A stretch of 64,000 nucleotides of DNA from Acidovorax sp. 107 (GTDB lineage: Bacteria; Pseudomonadota; Gammaproteobacteria; Burkholderiales; Burkholderiaceae_C): assembly GCF_003058055.1 (NCBI RefSeq), contig NZ_QBTZ01000001.1:3118001-3182000 (forward strand), written 5' to 3'. Made by a program: the position numbers and the translations under genes. Below, piece after piece: positions 28,011-36,474 of the stretch; the stretch's first letter is position 1, and each line of letters begins with the position of its first letter. The notes below the pieces were generated by a model, which saw nothing but the letters and a program-made list of their open reading frames with translations, was not told the DNA's origin and ran no database searches.

Positions 28011-29270
28011 TCAGGACGGCCGCTTCATCTGGCAGGACGTGGGCTGGGCGCTGATGTAGTTGTCCCAGGCCACTTCGGAGCGGAAGCCGTAGCCGGTCTT
28101 TTCGGCGTCGTACTTCACACCCTTGCTGCCCTGCTTGGCCCAGATGCCCAGGTACAGCGGCGCTTCAAGCTGGTGGTCGGTCTTGCGCATGCGCACCTCG
28201 CCCATGGGGCTCTTGTAGGTCATGCTTTCCAGCGCGAATGCAACCTTCTTGGCATCGGTGGACTGGGCCTTGCGCATGGCCTCGCGCAGCATGTGCATGC
28301 TGTTCCAGTGCGCGGCAAACACAAAGTCCTCGCCCGTCTTCTTCTTGTAGTCCACGTAGATCTTTTCCAGCTCGGGGGTGGGCGCGTTGTGCACCCAGTT
28401 CCAGATCACCCCGACCTTGCCTTCACCCCAGGGCCCGATCTGCGCGGGTGTGCCGGGGTTGTTGGCGTTGAGCGTGAAGTAGTTGATGTTCAGGCCGTAG
28501 TCGCGCGAGGACTTGAACAGCAGCGTGAGGTCGCTGCCCCAGTTGGAGGTGATGACGGTGTCGGCCTTGGTCGCGGCGATCTTGGCCACATACGAGGCGA
28601 AGTCGCGCGTCTGCGCGATGGGGATGAAGTCATCGCCCACGATCTCGATGTCGGGCCGCTTGCGGGCCAGGTATTCCTTGGCGGCCTTGGAGACCTGGCG
28701 GCCGTGGGTGTAGTCCTGGTTGAGCAGGTACACGCGCTTCACATCCTTGCGGCCCTGCAGGTAGGTGGTCAGCGCCTCCATCTTCATCTCGCTCGATGGA
28801 TAGAAGCGGAAGTGCCAGAAGCTGCAGCGGTCGTTGGTGAGCTGCGGGTCCATGGCGGCGTAGTTCAGGTACACCGTCGCGCGCTCGGGGTCGCGCTCGG
28901 CGAGCTTGTTGAGCGCATCCACCAGCGCCAGCGCCACGCCCGAGCCGCCGCCCTGGGTGATGTAGCGCACGCCCCGGTCGGTGGCGGCCTTGAGCGCGTT
29001 CAGGCTCTCCTGCGGCGTGCCCTTGTTGTCGAAGTCCATCACCTCGAACTTGGGCTCGTTGGGCCCGGCCTTGGCGTTGACCTGCGCCACCACCTCACGC
29101 AGCTGGTTGAGCGAGCTTTGGCCGGTGAGCGCAAACGGGCCGGACAGCAGGTCGATGAAGCCGATCTTCACCGTCTCGGCCGCCCCGATGTGCGTCGCCA
29201 TCACCAGCGCTGCGGCGCATGTGCCGACCTTCAACCAATGGCGTGGCCATTTCCTGGGAACCATGTTCAT
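28011..29270 (-). CDS. Branched-chain amino-acid-type ABC transporter substrate-binding protein
   Basis: A 419-residue periplasmic binding protein of the LivJ/type-1 fold with a signal peptide (KVGTCAAALVMATHIGAAE). The opening VKIGFIDLLSGPFALTGQSSLNQL and the later TSNWGSDLTLLFKSSRDYG are family features. ATG 29270 has GGAG 6 nt upstream. It is the last gene of a two-gene unit with an acyl-CoA ligase (gap 83 bp); no permease or ATPase gene is nearby, so it must use subunits encoded elsewhere. The neighbour suggests an aromatic or short fatty-acid ligand, by inference. Confidence 0.9.
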   Translation of the reverse strand: MNMVPRKWPRHWLKVGTCAAALVMATHIGAAETVKIGFIDLLSGPFALTGQSSLNQLREVVAQVNAKAGPNEPKFEVMDFDNKGTPQESLNALKAATDRGVRYITQGGGSGVALALVDALNKLAERDPERATVYLNYAAMDPQLTNDRCSFWHFRFYPSSEMKMEALTTYLQGRKDVKRVYLLNQDYTHGRQVSKAAKEYLARKRPDIEIVGDDFIPIAQTRDFASYVAKIAATKADTVITSNWGSDLTLLFKSSRDYGLNINYFTLNANNPGTPAQIGPWGEGKVGVIWNWVHNAPTPELEKIYVDYKKKTGEDFVFAAHWNSMHMLREAMRKAQSTDAKKVAFALESMTYKSPMGEVRMRKTDHQLEAPLYLGIWAKQGSKGVKYDAEKTGYGFRSEVAWDNYISAQPTSCQMKRPS

Positions 29271-29353
29271 GTGTGTCTCCGTGGGGTGGGTGAGTGGGAA
29301 CGAGAGGAAAGCCGAAAAGTCAATAAGCCGAAAACCGTCAGCGCGTGGCGATG

Positions 29354-30994
29354 TCATTCGCCGCCGAACACCGCGCCATGGCGCTGCCGCAGCTCGTTTT
29401 TCTGGACCTTGCCGGTGCCGCCCAGCGGCAGGCTGTCAACAAACAGCACATCATCAGGCAGCCACCACTTGGCAACCCGCTGTGCGAGGAAGTCCAGGAT
29501 CTGCGCCTTGTCCAGCGACTGGCCGGGCTTGCGCACGATGAAGAGCAGCGGGCGCTCGTCCCACTTGGGGTGCTTGACGCCGATGACCGCCGCCATGGCC
29601 ACCGCCGGGTGCGCCACGGCGGCGTTCTCCAGGTCGATGGAGCTGATCCACTCGCCGCCCGACTTGATCACGTCCTTGGTGCGGTCGCGGATCTGCACCA
29701 CGCCCTGCGGGTTGATGGTGGCGATGTCGCCCGTGGGGAACCAGCCATCGACCAGCGCCGAGCGCTCGGCCTTGTGGTACCGGTCCACGATCCACTGGCC
29801 GCGCACCATCAGCTCGCCCTGCGCCACGCCGTCGCGCGGCAGGCTGGCGCCGTTTTCATCCACCAGCTTGAGCTCGATGCCGAACACCGACTTGCCCTGC
29901 TTGGCGACCAGTGCGTGGCGGTCCTCGGGCGGCAGCTCGGTATCACCCGCGCCCAGCACGCTCATGGTGGCGATGGCGGTGGTCTCGGCCATGCCCCAGC
30001 CGTGGCGCACCTCCACGTCGTACACGTCGTTGAACTTGGCGATCAGCGCCTTGGGCATGGCCGAGCCGCCCACGCCCGTGCGCCGCATGGTGATAAAGCG
30101 CAGCCCGTGCTGCTCCACATGCTGGATCAGGCCCATCCAGATCGTGGGCACGCCCGCGCTGACAGTGACGCGCTCGGTCTCCATCAGCTCGTACAGGCTG
30201 GCCGCATCCAGGCGCGGGCCGGGCAGCACCAGCTTGGCGCCGCCAATCAGCGCCGCATAGGGCAGGCACCAGGCGTTGATGTGGAACATGGGCACCACGG
30301 GCAGGATGGTCTCCCGCGCGCTGATGCTGAGCACGCCCGGCATGCAGGCCGACAGGGCGCTGAGCACCAGCGCCCGGTGCGAATACAGCACGCCCTTGGG
30401 GTTGCCGGTGGTGCCCGACGTGTAGCACAGCGCTGCGCCGGATTTTTCCTCGCACACGGGCCAGGCGAAGCGGTCGTTCTGGCTGGCTACCAGCGTCTCG
30501 TACGCCTCGACCCCGCTGACGCCCTGCAGGTCCATCGTGCCCAGCGTGTCGGCATCACACAGCGCCACCCAGTGCCTTACGCGGGGGCACGACGCCGCAA
30601 TGGCGCGCACCAGGGGTGCGAAGGTGGTGTCGAACAGCACCACCTCGTCGTCGGCGTGGTTGACGATGTAGGCCAGCTGCTCGGGGTGCAGGCGCGGGTT
30701 GCAGGTGTGCATGACCATGCCACTGCCCGACACGGCGTAGTACGCCTCCAGATGGCGGTGGTTGTTCCAGGCCAGCGACCCCACCACGCTGCCGGGGCGC
30801 AGGCCCAGCGCCTGCAGCGCATTGGCCAGCTGCCGGGCCCGCTGGGCCATGTCGGCAAAGCGGTAGCGGTGCAGGCGGCCATCAGTGTCGCGCGAGACGA
30901 TCTGCTGATCGCCGTACTGGTTCTCGCCATGTTCAAGGATGGCCGAAACCAGTAAGGGCCGGTCCATCATGCTGCCGGGCTGGTGCTGCTGCAT
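29354..30994 (-). CDS. Acyl-CoA synthetase (AMP-forming, medium/long-chain type)
   Basis: A 546-residue ANL-superfamily ligase that activates a carboxylic acid with ATP and CoA. Motifs in order: YTSGTTGNPKGVLYSH (ATP loop), VPMFHINAWCLPYAALIGGAKLV, GWGMAETTAI, the hinge region DGWFPTGDIATI, IKSGGEWISSIDLEN and the catalytic Lys region GGTGKVQKNELR. The sequence resembles the medium/long-chain fatty acid ligases common in Burkholderiales; the exact acid is unknown. ATG 30994 has AGGAGA 10 nt upstream. Confidence 0.93.
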   Translation of the reverse strand: MQQHQPGSMMDRPLLVSAILEHGENQYGDQQIVSRDTDGRLHRYRFADMAQRARQLANALQALGLRPGSVVGSLAWNNHRHLEAYYAVSGSGMVMHTCNPRLHPEQLAYIVNHADDEVVLFDTTFAPLVRAIAASCPRVRHWVALCDADTLGTMDLQGVSGVEAYETLVASQNDRFAWPVCEEKSGAALCYTSGTTGNPKGVLYSHRALVLSALSACMPGVLSISARETILPVVPMFHINAWCLPYAALIGGAKLVLPGPRLDAASLYELMETERVTVSAGVPTIWMGLIQHVEQHGLRFITMRRTGVGGSAMPKALIAKFNDVYDVEVRHGWGMAETTAIATMSVLGAGDTELPPEDRHALVAKQGKSVFGIELKLVDENGASLPRDGVAQGELMVRGQWIVDRYHKAERSALVDGWFPTGDIATINPQGVVQIRDRTKDVIKSGGEWISSIDLENAAVAHPAVAMAAVIGVKHPKWDERPLLFIVRKPGQSLDKAQILDFLAQRVAKWWLPDDVLFVDSLPLGGTGKVQKNELRQRHGAVFGGE

Positions 30995-31433
30995 TGCCGT
31001 TGTCTCCTAGGGATGTGCGCCTTGCTGCATCGCGGCATCCATAGGGTGCCGGTGCAGAGCCCTCTTTACCGGGGCGGACACATCGTCGCAAACAACGCGG
31101 GGCGGGCTTGTCGTTTGCGCGACTCAGACAGCCAATGAAGGCCGCGCCAGCGGAATACAGACGGCGAAGTGATCGTGAGCTGGCATCTGCTCATGGAGAG
31201 TGCGGACCCTCACGCCTTGCAGCATCGCTAAGGTCCGCCCGGGCAGCGAGAAGTAAATACCGCTTACCTTGTGAACGAAGTACTCCATGACAGGCCAGTG
31301 CCCTCAAACCCAGGTTGCAACCCACTTTCGGGAGCAATTGGTGTCCAGAATGTCCCGCATGGTCCAGTTTGTTTCGCAAGGTTCGCGGGATACATTACGT
31401 TGGGTCACCCGTACAACACGCAGGAAGGCTCAG

Positions 31434-31889
31434 ATGAAAAATCCGTATGGGAGCGATGGTCGCCTACAGGATGTTCTGTCGTTGATCCAAGTGCTTGCCT
31501 ACTCACCAAAGACTCGACGAACCGACCAAGGCCTACAGGCCGAACTAAAGCGCTCACCCGCAAATAGCAATTCGTGGATCGAACTAGCCAAGCAGCACCC
31601 GGAATTTTTTCGTGTTCGCGAGGACCACGAGAAGTCATCACATGTTTCGCTCATCGCGCGCAATGCGCAACAGTCGGTTGTCGATGATGACGGTGATCTC
31701 TTAAAGCCGCTTCTAACTACAGACGTCGCAAACAAGCTCATGGAGCTTGCTGTCGGCATGCACGATAGGGAAGTCCGTCGCAAGGAGTTTTGGCGAAGCT
31801 TCTTCATTCCGATAGTGGTCGCTGTCATTGCCGCCACGGCGGCCGTCACCTCGGCAGTCATAACTGCGCTTTACCGGGCAGGGCCATAG
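31434..31889 (+). CDS. Hypothetical protein with C-terminal membrane anchor
   Basis: A 151-residue protein not recognised. It is hydrophilic and helical to about residue 120, with a WIELAKQHPEFFRV segment, and ends in one transmembrane helix (IPIVVAVIAATAAVTSAVITALY), so it is probably tail-anchored with a cytosolic body. The segment VLAYSPKTRRTDQGLQAELKRSP-...-FFRV could be a small winged-helix-like fold but this is uncertain. ATG 31434 follows AGGAAGG by 5 nt. Base composition and codon use are clearly less GC-rich than the neighbours, suggesting acquisition. The 440-bp gap upstream (30995-31433) shows no gene, only an imperfect inverted repeat at 31349-31396. Confidence 0.65.
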   Translation: MKNPYGSDGRLQDVLSLIQVLAYSPKTRRTDQGLQAELKRSPANSNSWIELAKQHPEFFRVREDHEKSSHVSLIARNAQQSVVDDDGDLLKPLLTTDVANKLMELAVGMHDREVRRKEFWRSFFIPIVVAVIAATAAVTSAVITALYRAGP

Positions 31890-31987
31890 AACCTATGGCA
31901 TCCGCTCATGTCGAACGTTGAGGTTGTTAGCAGGTCGGCCAACTCGGGCACGTGGCGGCAAAGGGTGGTCACAGCACATTAGGTTCT
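31888..31987. repeat. Imperfect inverted repeat between two orphan genes
   Basis: AGAACCTATG at 31888-31897 pairs with CATTAGGTTCT at 31977-31987 with one unpaired A. The arms begin at the stop codon of the upstream gene and end 8 bp before the next ATG. The layout recalls an integron attC site, but the outer GTT/AAC triplets are not intact. Confidence 0.4.
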
Positions 31988-31994
31988 AAACGCC

Positions 31995-32627
31995 ATGCAT
32001 CCATTGCTTCCCCAAATTAGTCCAGATCGAAACCAATTCGCAGCTGACCCGTTCGGCTACTCAGCCCTTGCTTGGCAACGCTGGGTTATTGCACAAGAGA
32101 TTGCCGGGTTTCCAGGAGATCCGACAAAGGCACCCACAAGCGAGGATCTGAAGTCTCCAATCCTTTGGTTGAGTCAAGCTCACGCACTCTCTGAGGCAGC
32201 GGCAACAGTTATTCGGAACATGCCGAATGTCGAGCACATGCCCGCTTTAACCAGAGGCGTGTGCGATAGCCAGTATTGCGCCGTCGGCCTTATGCTCGTC
32301 GGCTATAGCCTTGAAATCTGCTTGAAGGCTATGCTCATTTTGCGTCTTGGGGTGGAAAAATACTCCGCAGAAGAGCGCAAGCATAGACACCATGATTTGG
32401 TGAAACTATCCAGTTTCATGCCCGACCTCAGCGAAAAAGACAAAGCAATTCTTGCCTTGCTAACTCACTTCCTGATGTGGGCAGGTCGCTATCCAGATCC
32501 CGGCTCAGGCAGAGAGGACAATGCAACGTTGATATTCGAACTTTCGGAGAAGCATCAGATATCCGCAAAAGACCTCTTCATCCTGTCTGCCAGAGTTATG
32601 CGGCATGTACAAGAACTAACGTCATGA
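31995..32627 (+). CDS. Hypothetical protein, possible HEPN-like fold
   Basis: A 210-residue protein, mostly helical. The central block YSLEICLKAMLILRLG...HRHHDLVKLSSFMPDLSEKDKAILALL resembles HEPN-type proteins, where a helix with an E..LKA pattern is followed by a H(D)L..L motif; the RNase motif R-x4-6-H of active HEPN enzymes is not evident. LTHFLMWAGRYPDPGSGRED follows. The gene has low GC compared with the surroundings and sits in a small island with another orphan gene. There is no clear ribosome-binding site before ATG 31995. The assignment is tentative. Confidence 0.6.
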   Translation: MHPLLPQISPDRNQFAADPFGYSALAWQRWVIAQEIAGFPGDPTKAPTSEDLKSPILWLSQAHALSEAAATVIRNMPNVEHMPALTRGVCDSQYCAVGLMLVGYSLEICLKAMLILRLGVEKYSAEERKHRHHDLVKLSSFMPDLSEKDKAILALLTHFLMWAGRYPDPGSGREDNATLIFELSEKHQISAKDLFILSARVMRHVQELTS

Positions 32628-32637
32628 GAAGTGCAAC

Positions 32638-32718
32638 GCGCCTAATTGGTTGATCAAGCCAACGTCATCAGACGTCAGAAATCGCGTCGGGTGCCCCTCA
32701 TCGAACATTTGCTAGGCC
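32638..32718. repeat. Possible degenerate attC-like recombination site at the island edge
   Basis: GCGCCTAATTGG, then TGATCAAGCCAACG, and on the right TCGAACATTTGCTAGGCC, resemble in order the two halves of common integron attC sites. The outer arms GCCTA/TAGGC are inverted. The site lies just after the last low-GC gene and before high-GC ubiD. No integrase is visible. Confidence 0.25.
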
Positions 32719-32731
32719 TTGGCGGTACACC

Positions 32732-34219
32732 TCACAACCCCAACCCCGCAAACAACCCGTCCACCCGCTTCACCACCCCCTCCTCCATCCGCATCGGCCT
32801 CCCCCACTCCCGCTGCGTCTCCCCCGGCCACTTGTTCGTCGCATCCATCCCCATCTTGCTGCCCAAGCCGCTCACGGGCGAGGCGAAGTCCAAGTAGTCG
32901 ATGGGCGTGTGCTCCACCAGCAGGGTGTCGCGGGCCGGGTCCATGCGGGTGGTGATGGCCCAGATCACGTCCTTCCAGTCGCGCACGTCCACGTCGGCAT
33001 CCACCACCACGATGAACTTGGTGTACATGAACTGGCGCAGGTGGCTCCACACGCCCATCATCACGCGCCTTGCGTGGCCGGCGTAGGCCTTGCGGATGCT
33101 GACCACGGCCATGCGGTAGCTGCAGCCTTCGGGCGGCAGGTAGAAGTCCACGATCTCGGGGAACTGCTTTTGCAAGAGCGGGATGAACAGCTCGTTCATC
33201 GCCAGGCCCAGCACGGCGGGCTCATCCGGCGGTTTGCCGGTGTAGGTGCTGTGGTAGATCGCATCCTTGCGCAGGGTGATGCGGTCCACGGTGAGCACGG
33301 GGAACTCGGCGCATTCGTTGTAGTAGCCGGTGTGGTCGCCGTAGGGGCCTTCGAGCGCGTGCTGCCAGCCGCTTTTGTGGTGGGCATCGGGCTGGATATG
33401 GCCTTCGAGCACGATCTCGGCGGTGGCGGGCACTTGCAGCGGCACGCCCAGCGCGGGCGTGACCTCAGTGCGCGCGCCGCGCAGCAGGCCGGCGAACTGG
33501 TACTCGCTCAAGCTGTCCGGGACGGGCGTGACGGCGCCCAGCAGCGTAGCCGGGTCCGCACCCAGGGCCACGGCCACGGGGTAGGGTTGGCCGGGGTACT
33601 GGGCGCAGTGGTCCGCAAAGTCCAGCGCGCCGCCCCGGTGCGCCAGCCAGCGCACGATGACCTGGTTGCGTGAGAGCACCTGCTGGCGGTAGATGCCCAG
33701 GTTCTGCCGCGCCTTGCGCGGGCCGCGCGTGATGGTCAGGCCCCAGGTGATGAGCGGGGCCACGTCGCCGGGCCAGCAGTGCTGCACGGGCAGGCGTGCC
33801 AGGTCCACGTCGGGGCCTTCCCACACCTCTTGCTGGCAGGGCGCGCCGCGCGCCACGGTGTGCGGCGCCATGTTCCACAGGGTCTTGAGCAACTGGCCCA
33901 TGCCCAGCATGTCCTTGAAGCCCTTGGGCGCCTCGGGCTCCTTGAGGGTGGCCAGCAGCTCGCCCAAAGTGCGCACGCCATGCAGGTCGGGCACACCCAT
34001 GGCGCGCGCCACGCGGGCAGGGGTGCCAAACAGGTTGGTGAGCACGGGCATGCGGTGGCCCGTGGGCTGCTCGAACAGCAGCGCCGGGCCACCTGCGCGC
34101 AGCACGCGGTCGCTGAGCGCAGTCATCTCCAGGTGGGGCGAGACGCTTTCGCCCACACGGCGCAGGTCGCCCGTGGCTTCGAGCTGGGCCATGAAGTCGC
34201 GCAGGTCGCGGTAGGCCAT
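32732..34219 (-). CDS. ubiD: UbiD-family 3-octaprenyl-4-hydroxybenzoate decarboxylase
   Basis: A 495-residue prenylated-FMN-dependent decarboxylase acting on polyprenyl-4-hydroxybenzoate in ubiquinone synthesis. The N-terminal [21 protein letters not shown], the prFMN/metal region [25 protein letters not shown] and the downstream [13 protein letters not shown] are diagnostic and match UbiD length. The cofactor is made by UbiX, encoded 66 bp upstream on the same strand. It is the last gene of the ubiU-ubiV-hly-ubiT-DGC-ubiX-ubiD run, which places it in the oxygen-independent branch context, although UbiD itself works with or without oxygen. Confidence 0.95.
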   Translation of the reverse strand: MAYRDLRDFMAQLEATGDLRRVGESVSPHLEMTALSDRVLRAGGPALLFEQPTGHRMPVLTNLFGTPARVARAMGVPDLHGVRTLGELLATLKEPEAPKGFKDMLGMGQLLKTLWNMAPHTVARGAPCQQEVWEGPDVDLARLPVQHCWPGDVAPLITWGLTITRGPRKARQNLGIYRQQVLSRNQVIVRWLAHRGGALDFADHCAQYPGQPYPVAVALGADPATLLGAVTPVPDSLSEYQFAGLLRGARTEVTPALGVPLQVPATAEIVLEGHIQPDAHHKSGWQHALEGPYGDHTGYYNECAEFPVLTVDRITLRKDAIYHSTYTGKPPDEPAVLGLAMNELFIPLLQKQFPEIVDFYLPPEGCSYRMAVVSIRKAYAGHARRVMMGVWSHLRQFMYTKFIVVVDADVDVRDWKDVIWAITTRMDPARDTLLVEHTPIDYLDFASPVSGLGSKMGMDATNKWPGETQREWGRPMRMEEGVVKRVDGLFAGLGL

Positions 34220-34231
34220 GTCAGGTCCAGA

Positions 34232-34292
34232 ATTTGAATGAAATAGGCCGGTAGCGCAGATATTGATTGCGCTAGCAGCTATGAATTAAGGA
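34232..34292 (+). repeat. Dispersed repeat, copy A, overlapping the ubiX stop
   Basis: Reads TTGAATGAAATAGGCCGGTA, then TTGCGCTAGCAGCTATGAAT. Its last bases supply the TAA stop of ubiX on the minus strand. It is closest to copy B at 61684-61748 (shared TTGAATGAAAT start). Confidence 0.75.
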
Positions 34293-34882
34293 GCGTCAAG
34301 CTCCAGGCCCTGCCAGCGCGGCGCCAGGTCATGCGGCATGTCGATGAGGTCGAGCGCGCGCGCCACGCTGTAGTCCACCACTTCGCCCACGGTCTGCGGG
34401 CGCAGGTAGAAGGCGGGCAGCGGCGGGCAGATGATGCCGCCCATCTCGGTCACGGCCACCATGTTGCGCAGGTGCGTGAGGTGCAGGGGCGACTCGCGCA
34501 CCATCAGCACCAGGCGGCGGCGCTCCTTGAGCGCCACGTCGGCCGCGCGCGTGAGCAGGTTGTCGGCCAGCCCATGCGCAATGGCAGCCAGCGTGCGCAT
34601 GGAGCAGGGTGCGACCACCATGGCGTGGCACTGGAACGAGCCGCTGGCAATGGCAGCGCCCACGTTGGCCACATCGTGCACGCGGTGCGCCAGGGCCTCG
34701 ACGGCGGGGCGGTCCATGTCCAGCTCGTGCTGCAGATTGCGCCAGCCTGCGTCAGAGACGACCAGGTGCGTCTCCACGCCCGGCTGGCTGCGCAGCACCT
34801 GCAAGAGGCGCGCGCCATACACGGCGCCGCTGGCGCCCGAGATGGCCACGATGATGCGGCGGGGGGATGCGGACTCAGCCAT
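34286..34882 (-). CDS. ubiX: Flavin prenyltransferase UbiX
   Basis: A 198-residue flavodoxin-fold prenyltransferase that joins dimethylallyl phosphate to FMN to make the prFMN cofactor for UbiD. Motifs IIVAISGASGAVYGARLLQVL, VVAPCSMRTLAAIAHGLADNLLTRAADVALKE-RR and LVLMVRESPLHLTHLRNM are diagnostic. ATG 34882 overlaps the end of the DGC-domain gene by 8 bp, implying coupled translation; the next gene is ubiD. Confidence 0.96.
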   Translation of the reverse strand: MAESASPRRIIVAISGASGAVYGARLLQVLRSQPGVETHLVVSDAGWRNLQHELDMDRPAVEALAHRVHDVANVGAAIASGSFQCHAMVVAPCSMRTLAAIAHGLADNLLTRAADVALKERRRLVLMVRESPLHLTHLRNMVAVTEMGGIICPPLPAFYLRPQTVGEVVDYSVARALDLIDMPHDLAPRWQGLELDAP

Positions 34883-35288
34883 GGGTAGCCCCCTCGGCGG
34901 CCGGGGCACGCAGCGGCTCGGCCAGCTGGTCGGCCTCGACCTGCTCCAGCACCAGGGCGGCCTGCACGGGGTCGAAGTCTTCGTGCACGCGCTTTTTCAC
35001 ACCGTATTGCTGCAGCTGGTAATGCCGGTCGGCCGCAATGCCGTGGCGCGCGAGCGTGCTTTTGACGCAGACCAGCGGACAGCCGTCGAGCGCGATGATG
35101 GGCCGGCCCGAGCGCACGGTCTTCATCAGGTGCGGCACATCGCCCCCCACACCGGCGATGCACGACATCTCGGCCACGCCGCGCCGGTCAAGCTGCAGTG
35201 CCACGTGGTTGGCCAGTTGCGCGGCGCTGGAGCAACCGGAGCAGGAGTAGACCAGAGGATGGTTCAGGGGATCGGTGTCGGCGGTCAT
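34875..35288 (-). CDS. DGC-domain putative zinc-binding protein
   Basis: A 137-residue protein with the DGC-domain pattern: YSCSGCSSAAQLAN near the N-terminus, MSCIAGVGG, and the signature IIALDGCPLVCVKSTL. Five or six Cys residues could hold a metal or an iron-sulfur centre. The family has no proven role. It begins 3 bp after the SCP2/UbiT-like gene and overlaps ubiX by 8 bp, so it is translated within the ubiquinone operon. A role in metal or Fe-S handling for UbiU/UbiV is possible but is inference. Confidence 0.85.
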   Translation of the reverse strand: MTADTDPLNHPLVYSCSGCSSAAQLANHVALQLDRRGVAEMSCIAGVGGDVPHLMKTVRSGRPIIALDGCPLVCVKSTLARHGIAADRHYQLQQYGVKKRVHEDFDPVQAALVLEQVEADQLAEPLRAPAAEGATHG

Positions 35289-35291
35289 GGG

Positions 35292-35819
35292 TCACCCTCC
35301 TGTGCGCGTGCGGGGCGAGGGATCGAGGCGGCGCCGCAGGTGGCCCAGCACCTGGCGCGGCGCCAGCTTGTGCGCCCACTGGCGCGGGTCCAGCACGGGC
35401 AGCTCGATCGCATCGAGCGCGTTCTTCACCACCAGCCCCAGCTCGGTGTCGCCCTCCATCGACAGGCGGCGGCTGAAGAACAGCGTGTCGGGGTCCTGCT
35501 GGCGCTGGGCGAGCAGCAAGAAGTCATGGGCCGTGGCGCTCAGCGTGACATCGGCCACCTGCGGCGGCACCAGCGGAGCATGGGGGGCGAAGCGCTGGCC
35601 CGTCCAGGCAAAGTCAAAGGCCACGCGCGCATCGCGCACCTGCACCCGCATCTTCTTGTGCAACAGCACCTGGCCCACGTCCGCAGGCAGGTGCCGCGCG
35701 AGCGCCAGGTTCAGCGCCGTCACCAGCAGCAGCGAGCCGGGGTAGGCGGGCAGGCGTGCCAGCACGGCACCCACGGGGGCAGGAACGACCAGGGGAAAGG
35801 AGAGAGGAGAAGCCGCCAT
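35292..35819 (-). CDS. ubiT: SCP2-domain protein, UbiT-like accessory factor
   Basis: A 175-residue SCP2 lipid-binding protein, the same length as E. coli UbiT (YhbT), which with UbiU and UbiV supports oxygen-independent ubiquinone synthesis and binds isoprenoid quinone intermediates. The N-terminus (PLVVPAPVGAVLARLPAYP-GSLLLVTALNLALARHLP) is hydrophobic; the SCP2 core includes VQVRDARVAFDFAW and QDPDTLFFSRRLSMEGDTELGLVVKNALDAIEL, the last being close to UbiT. Adjacent ubiU and ubiV on the same strand support the assignment. ATG 35819 has AGGAGA 8 nt upstream. Confidence 0.88.
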   Translation of the reverse strand: MAASPLSFPLVVPAPVGAVLARLPAYPGSLLLVTALNLALARHLPADVGQVLLHKKMRVQVRDARVAFDFAWTGQRFAPHAPLVPPQVADVTLSATAHDFLLLAQRQQDPDTLFFSRRLSMEGDTELGLVVKNALDAIELPVLDPRQWAHKLAPRQVLGHLRRRLDPSPRTRTGG

Positions 35820-35835
35820 GGAACAGAAAGGGCCC

Positions 35836-36456
35836 TCAGGCCACGTAGAAAAACACGGTGAAGAAATGGCAGACGCTGCCGCCCAGCACAAACAGGTGCC
35901 ACAGCCCGTGGCCGTGGCGCACGCGGTGGTCCAGCGCATAGAAGACGATGCCCAGCGTGTAGCAGGCCCCACCCGCCAGCAGCCAGGCAAACCCGGCCGG
36001 CGTGAGCGCTTGCCACAGCGGCACCACGGCCACCAGCGCCAGCCAGCCCATGAGCACGTAGATGACCAGCGACAGCACGCGCGCGCCGCGCGCCCACCAG
36101 ATCTCTTGCGCAATGCCCAGCAGGGCCAGCCCCCACACCACGCCCAGCAGCGACCAGCCCCAGGCACCGCGCAGCGACACCAGCGCAAACGGCGTGTAGC
36201 TGCCCGCGATCAGCAGGTAGATGCTGCAGTGGTCCAGCTTTTGCAGCACGGCCTTGATGGTGCGCCGGCGCACGCTGTGGTACGCGGTAGAGGCGGCGTA
36301 CAGCGCCACCAGCATGGCGCCGTAGATGCTGAACGCCACCACCTTCCACGGGTCGCCCAGGCGCGCCGCGAGGGTGATGAGCACGGCCGCGCCCGCCGTG
36401 GCCAGCAGGGCCCCCACCAGGTGGCTGATGCTGTTGAAACGCTCTCCGGGGTACAT
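35836..36456 (-). CDS. Hemolysin III / YqfA family membrane protein
   Basis: A 206-residue seven-helix membrane protein of the hemolysin III/PAQR superfamily. It carries the conserved metal-site motifs STAYHSV (helix 2), LDHCSIYLLIAGSYTPF and HGLWHLFVLGGSVCHFFTV near the C-terminus. These His/Asp residues suggest a zinc-dependent amidase or hydrolase site as in PAQR receptors; the bacterial role is unproven. It lies between ubiV (18 bp) and the UbiT-like gene (16 bp), well inside the ubiquinone operon. Confidence 0.88.
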   Translation of the reverse strand: MYPGERFNSISHLVGALLATAGAAVLITLAARLGDPWKVVAFSIYGAMLVALYAASTAYHSVRRRTIKAVLQKLDHCSIYLLIAGSYTPFALVSLRGAWGWSLLGVVWGLALLGIAQEIWWARGARVLSLVIYVLMGWLALVAVVPLWQALTPAGFAWLLAGGACYTLGIVFYALDHRVRHGHGLWHLFVLGGSVCHFFTVFFYVA

Positions 36457-36474
36457 GCAGGAATCGCCTTCGCG

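Noticed and set aside
31100..31433. Coding remnants upstream of the first island gene
   Set aside because: Frames are short and unbiased; the open extension of the 31434 gene upstream has no start signal comparable to AGGAAGG-ATG.
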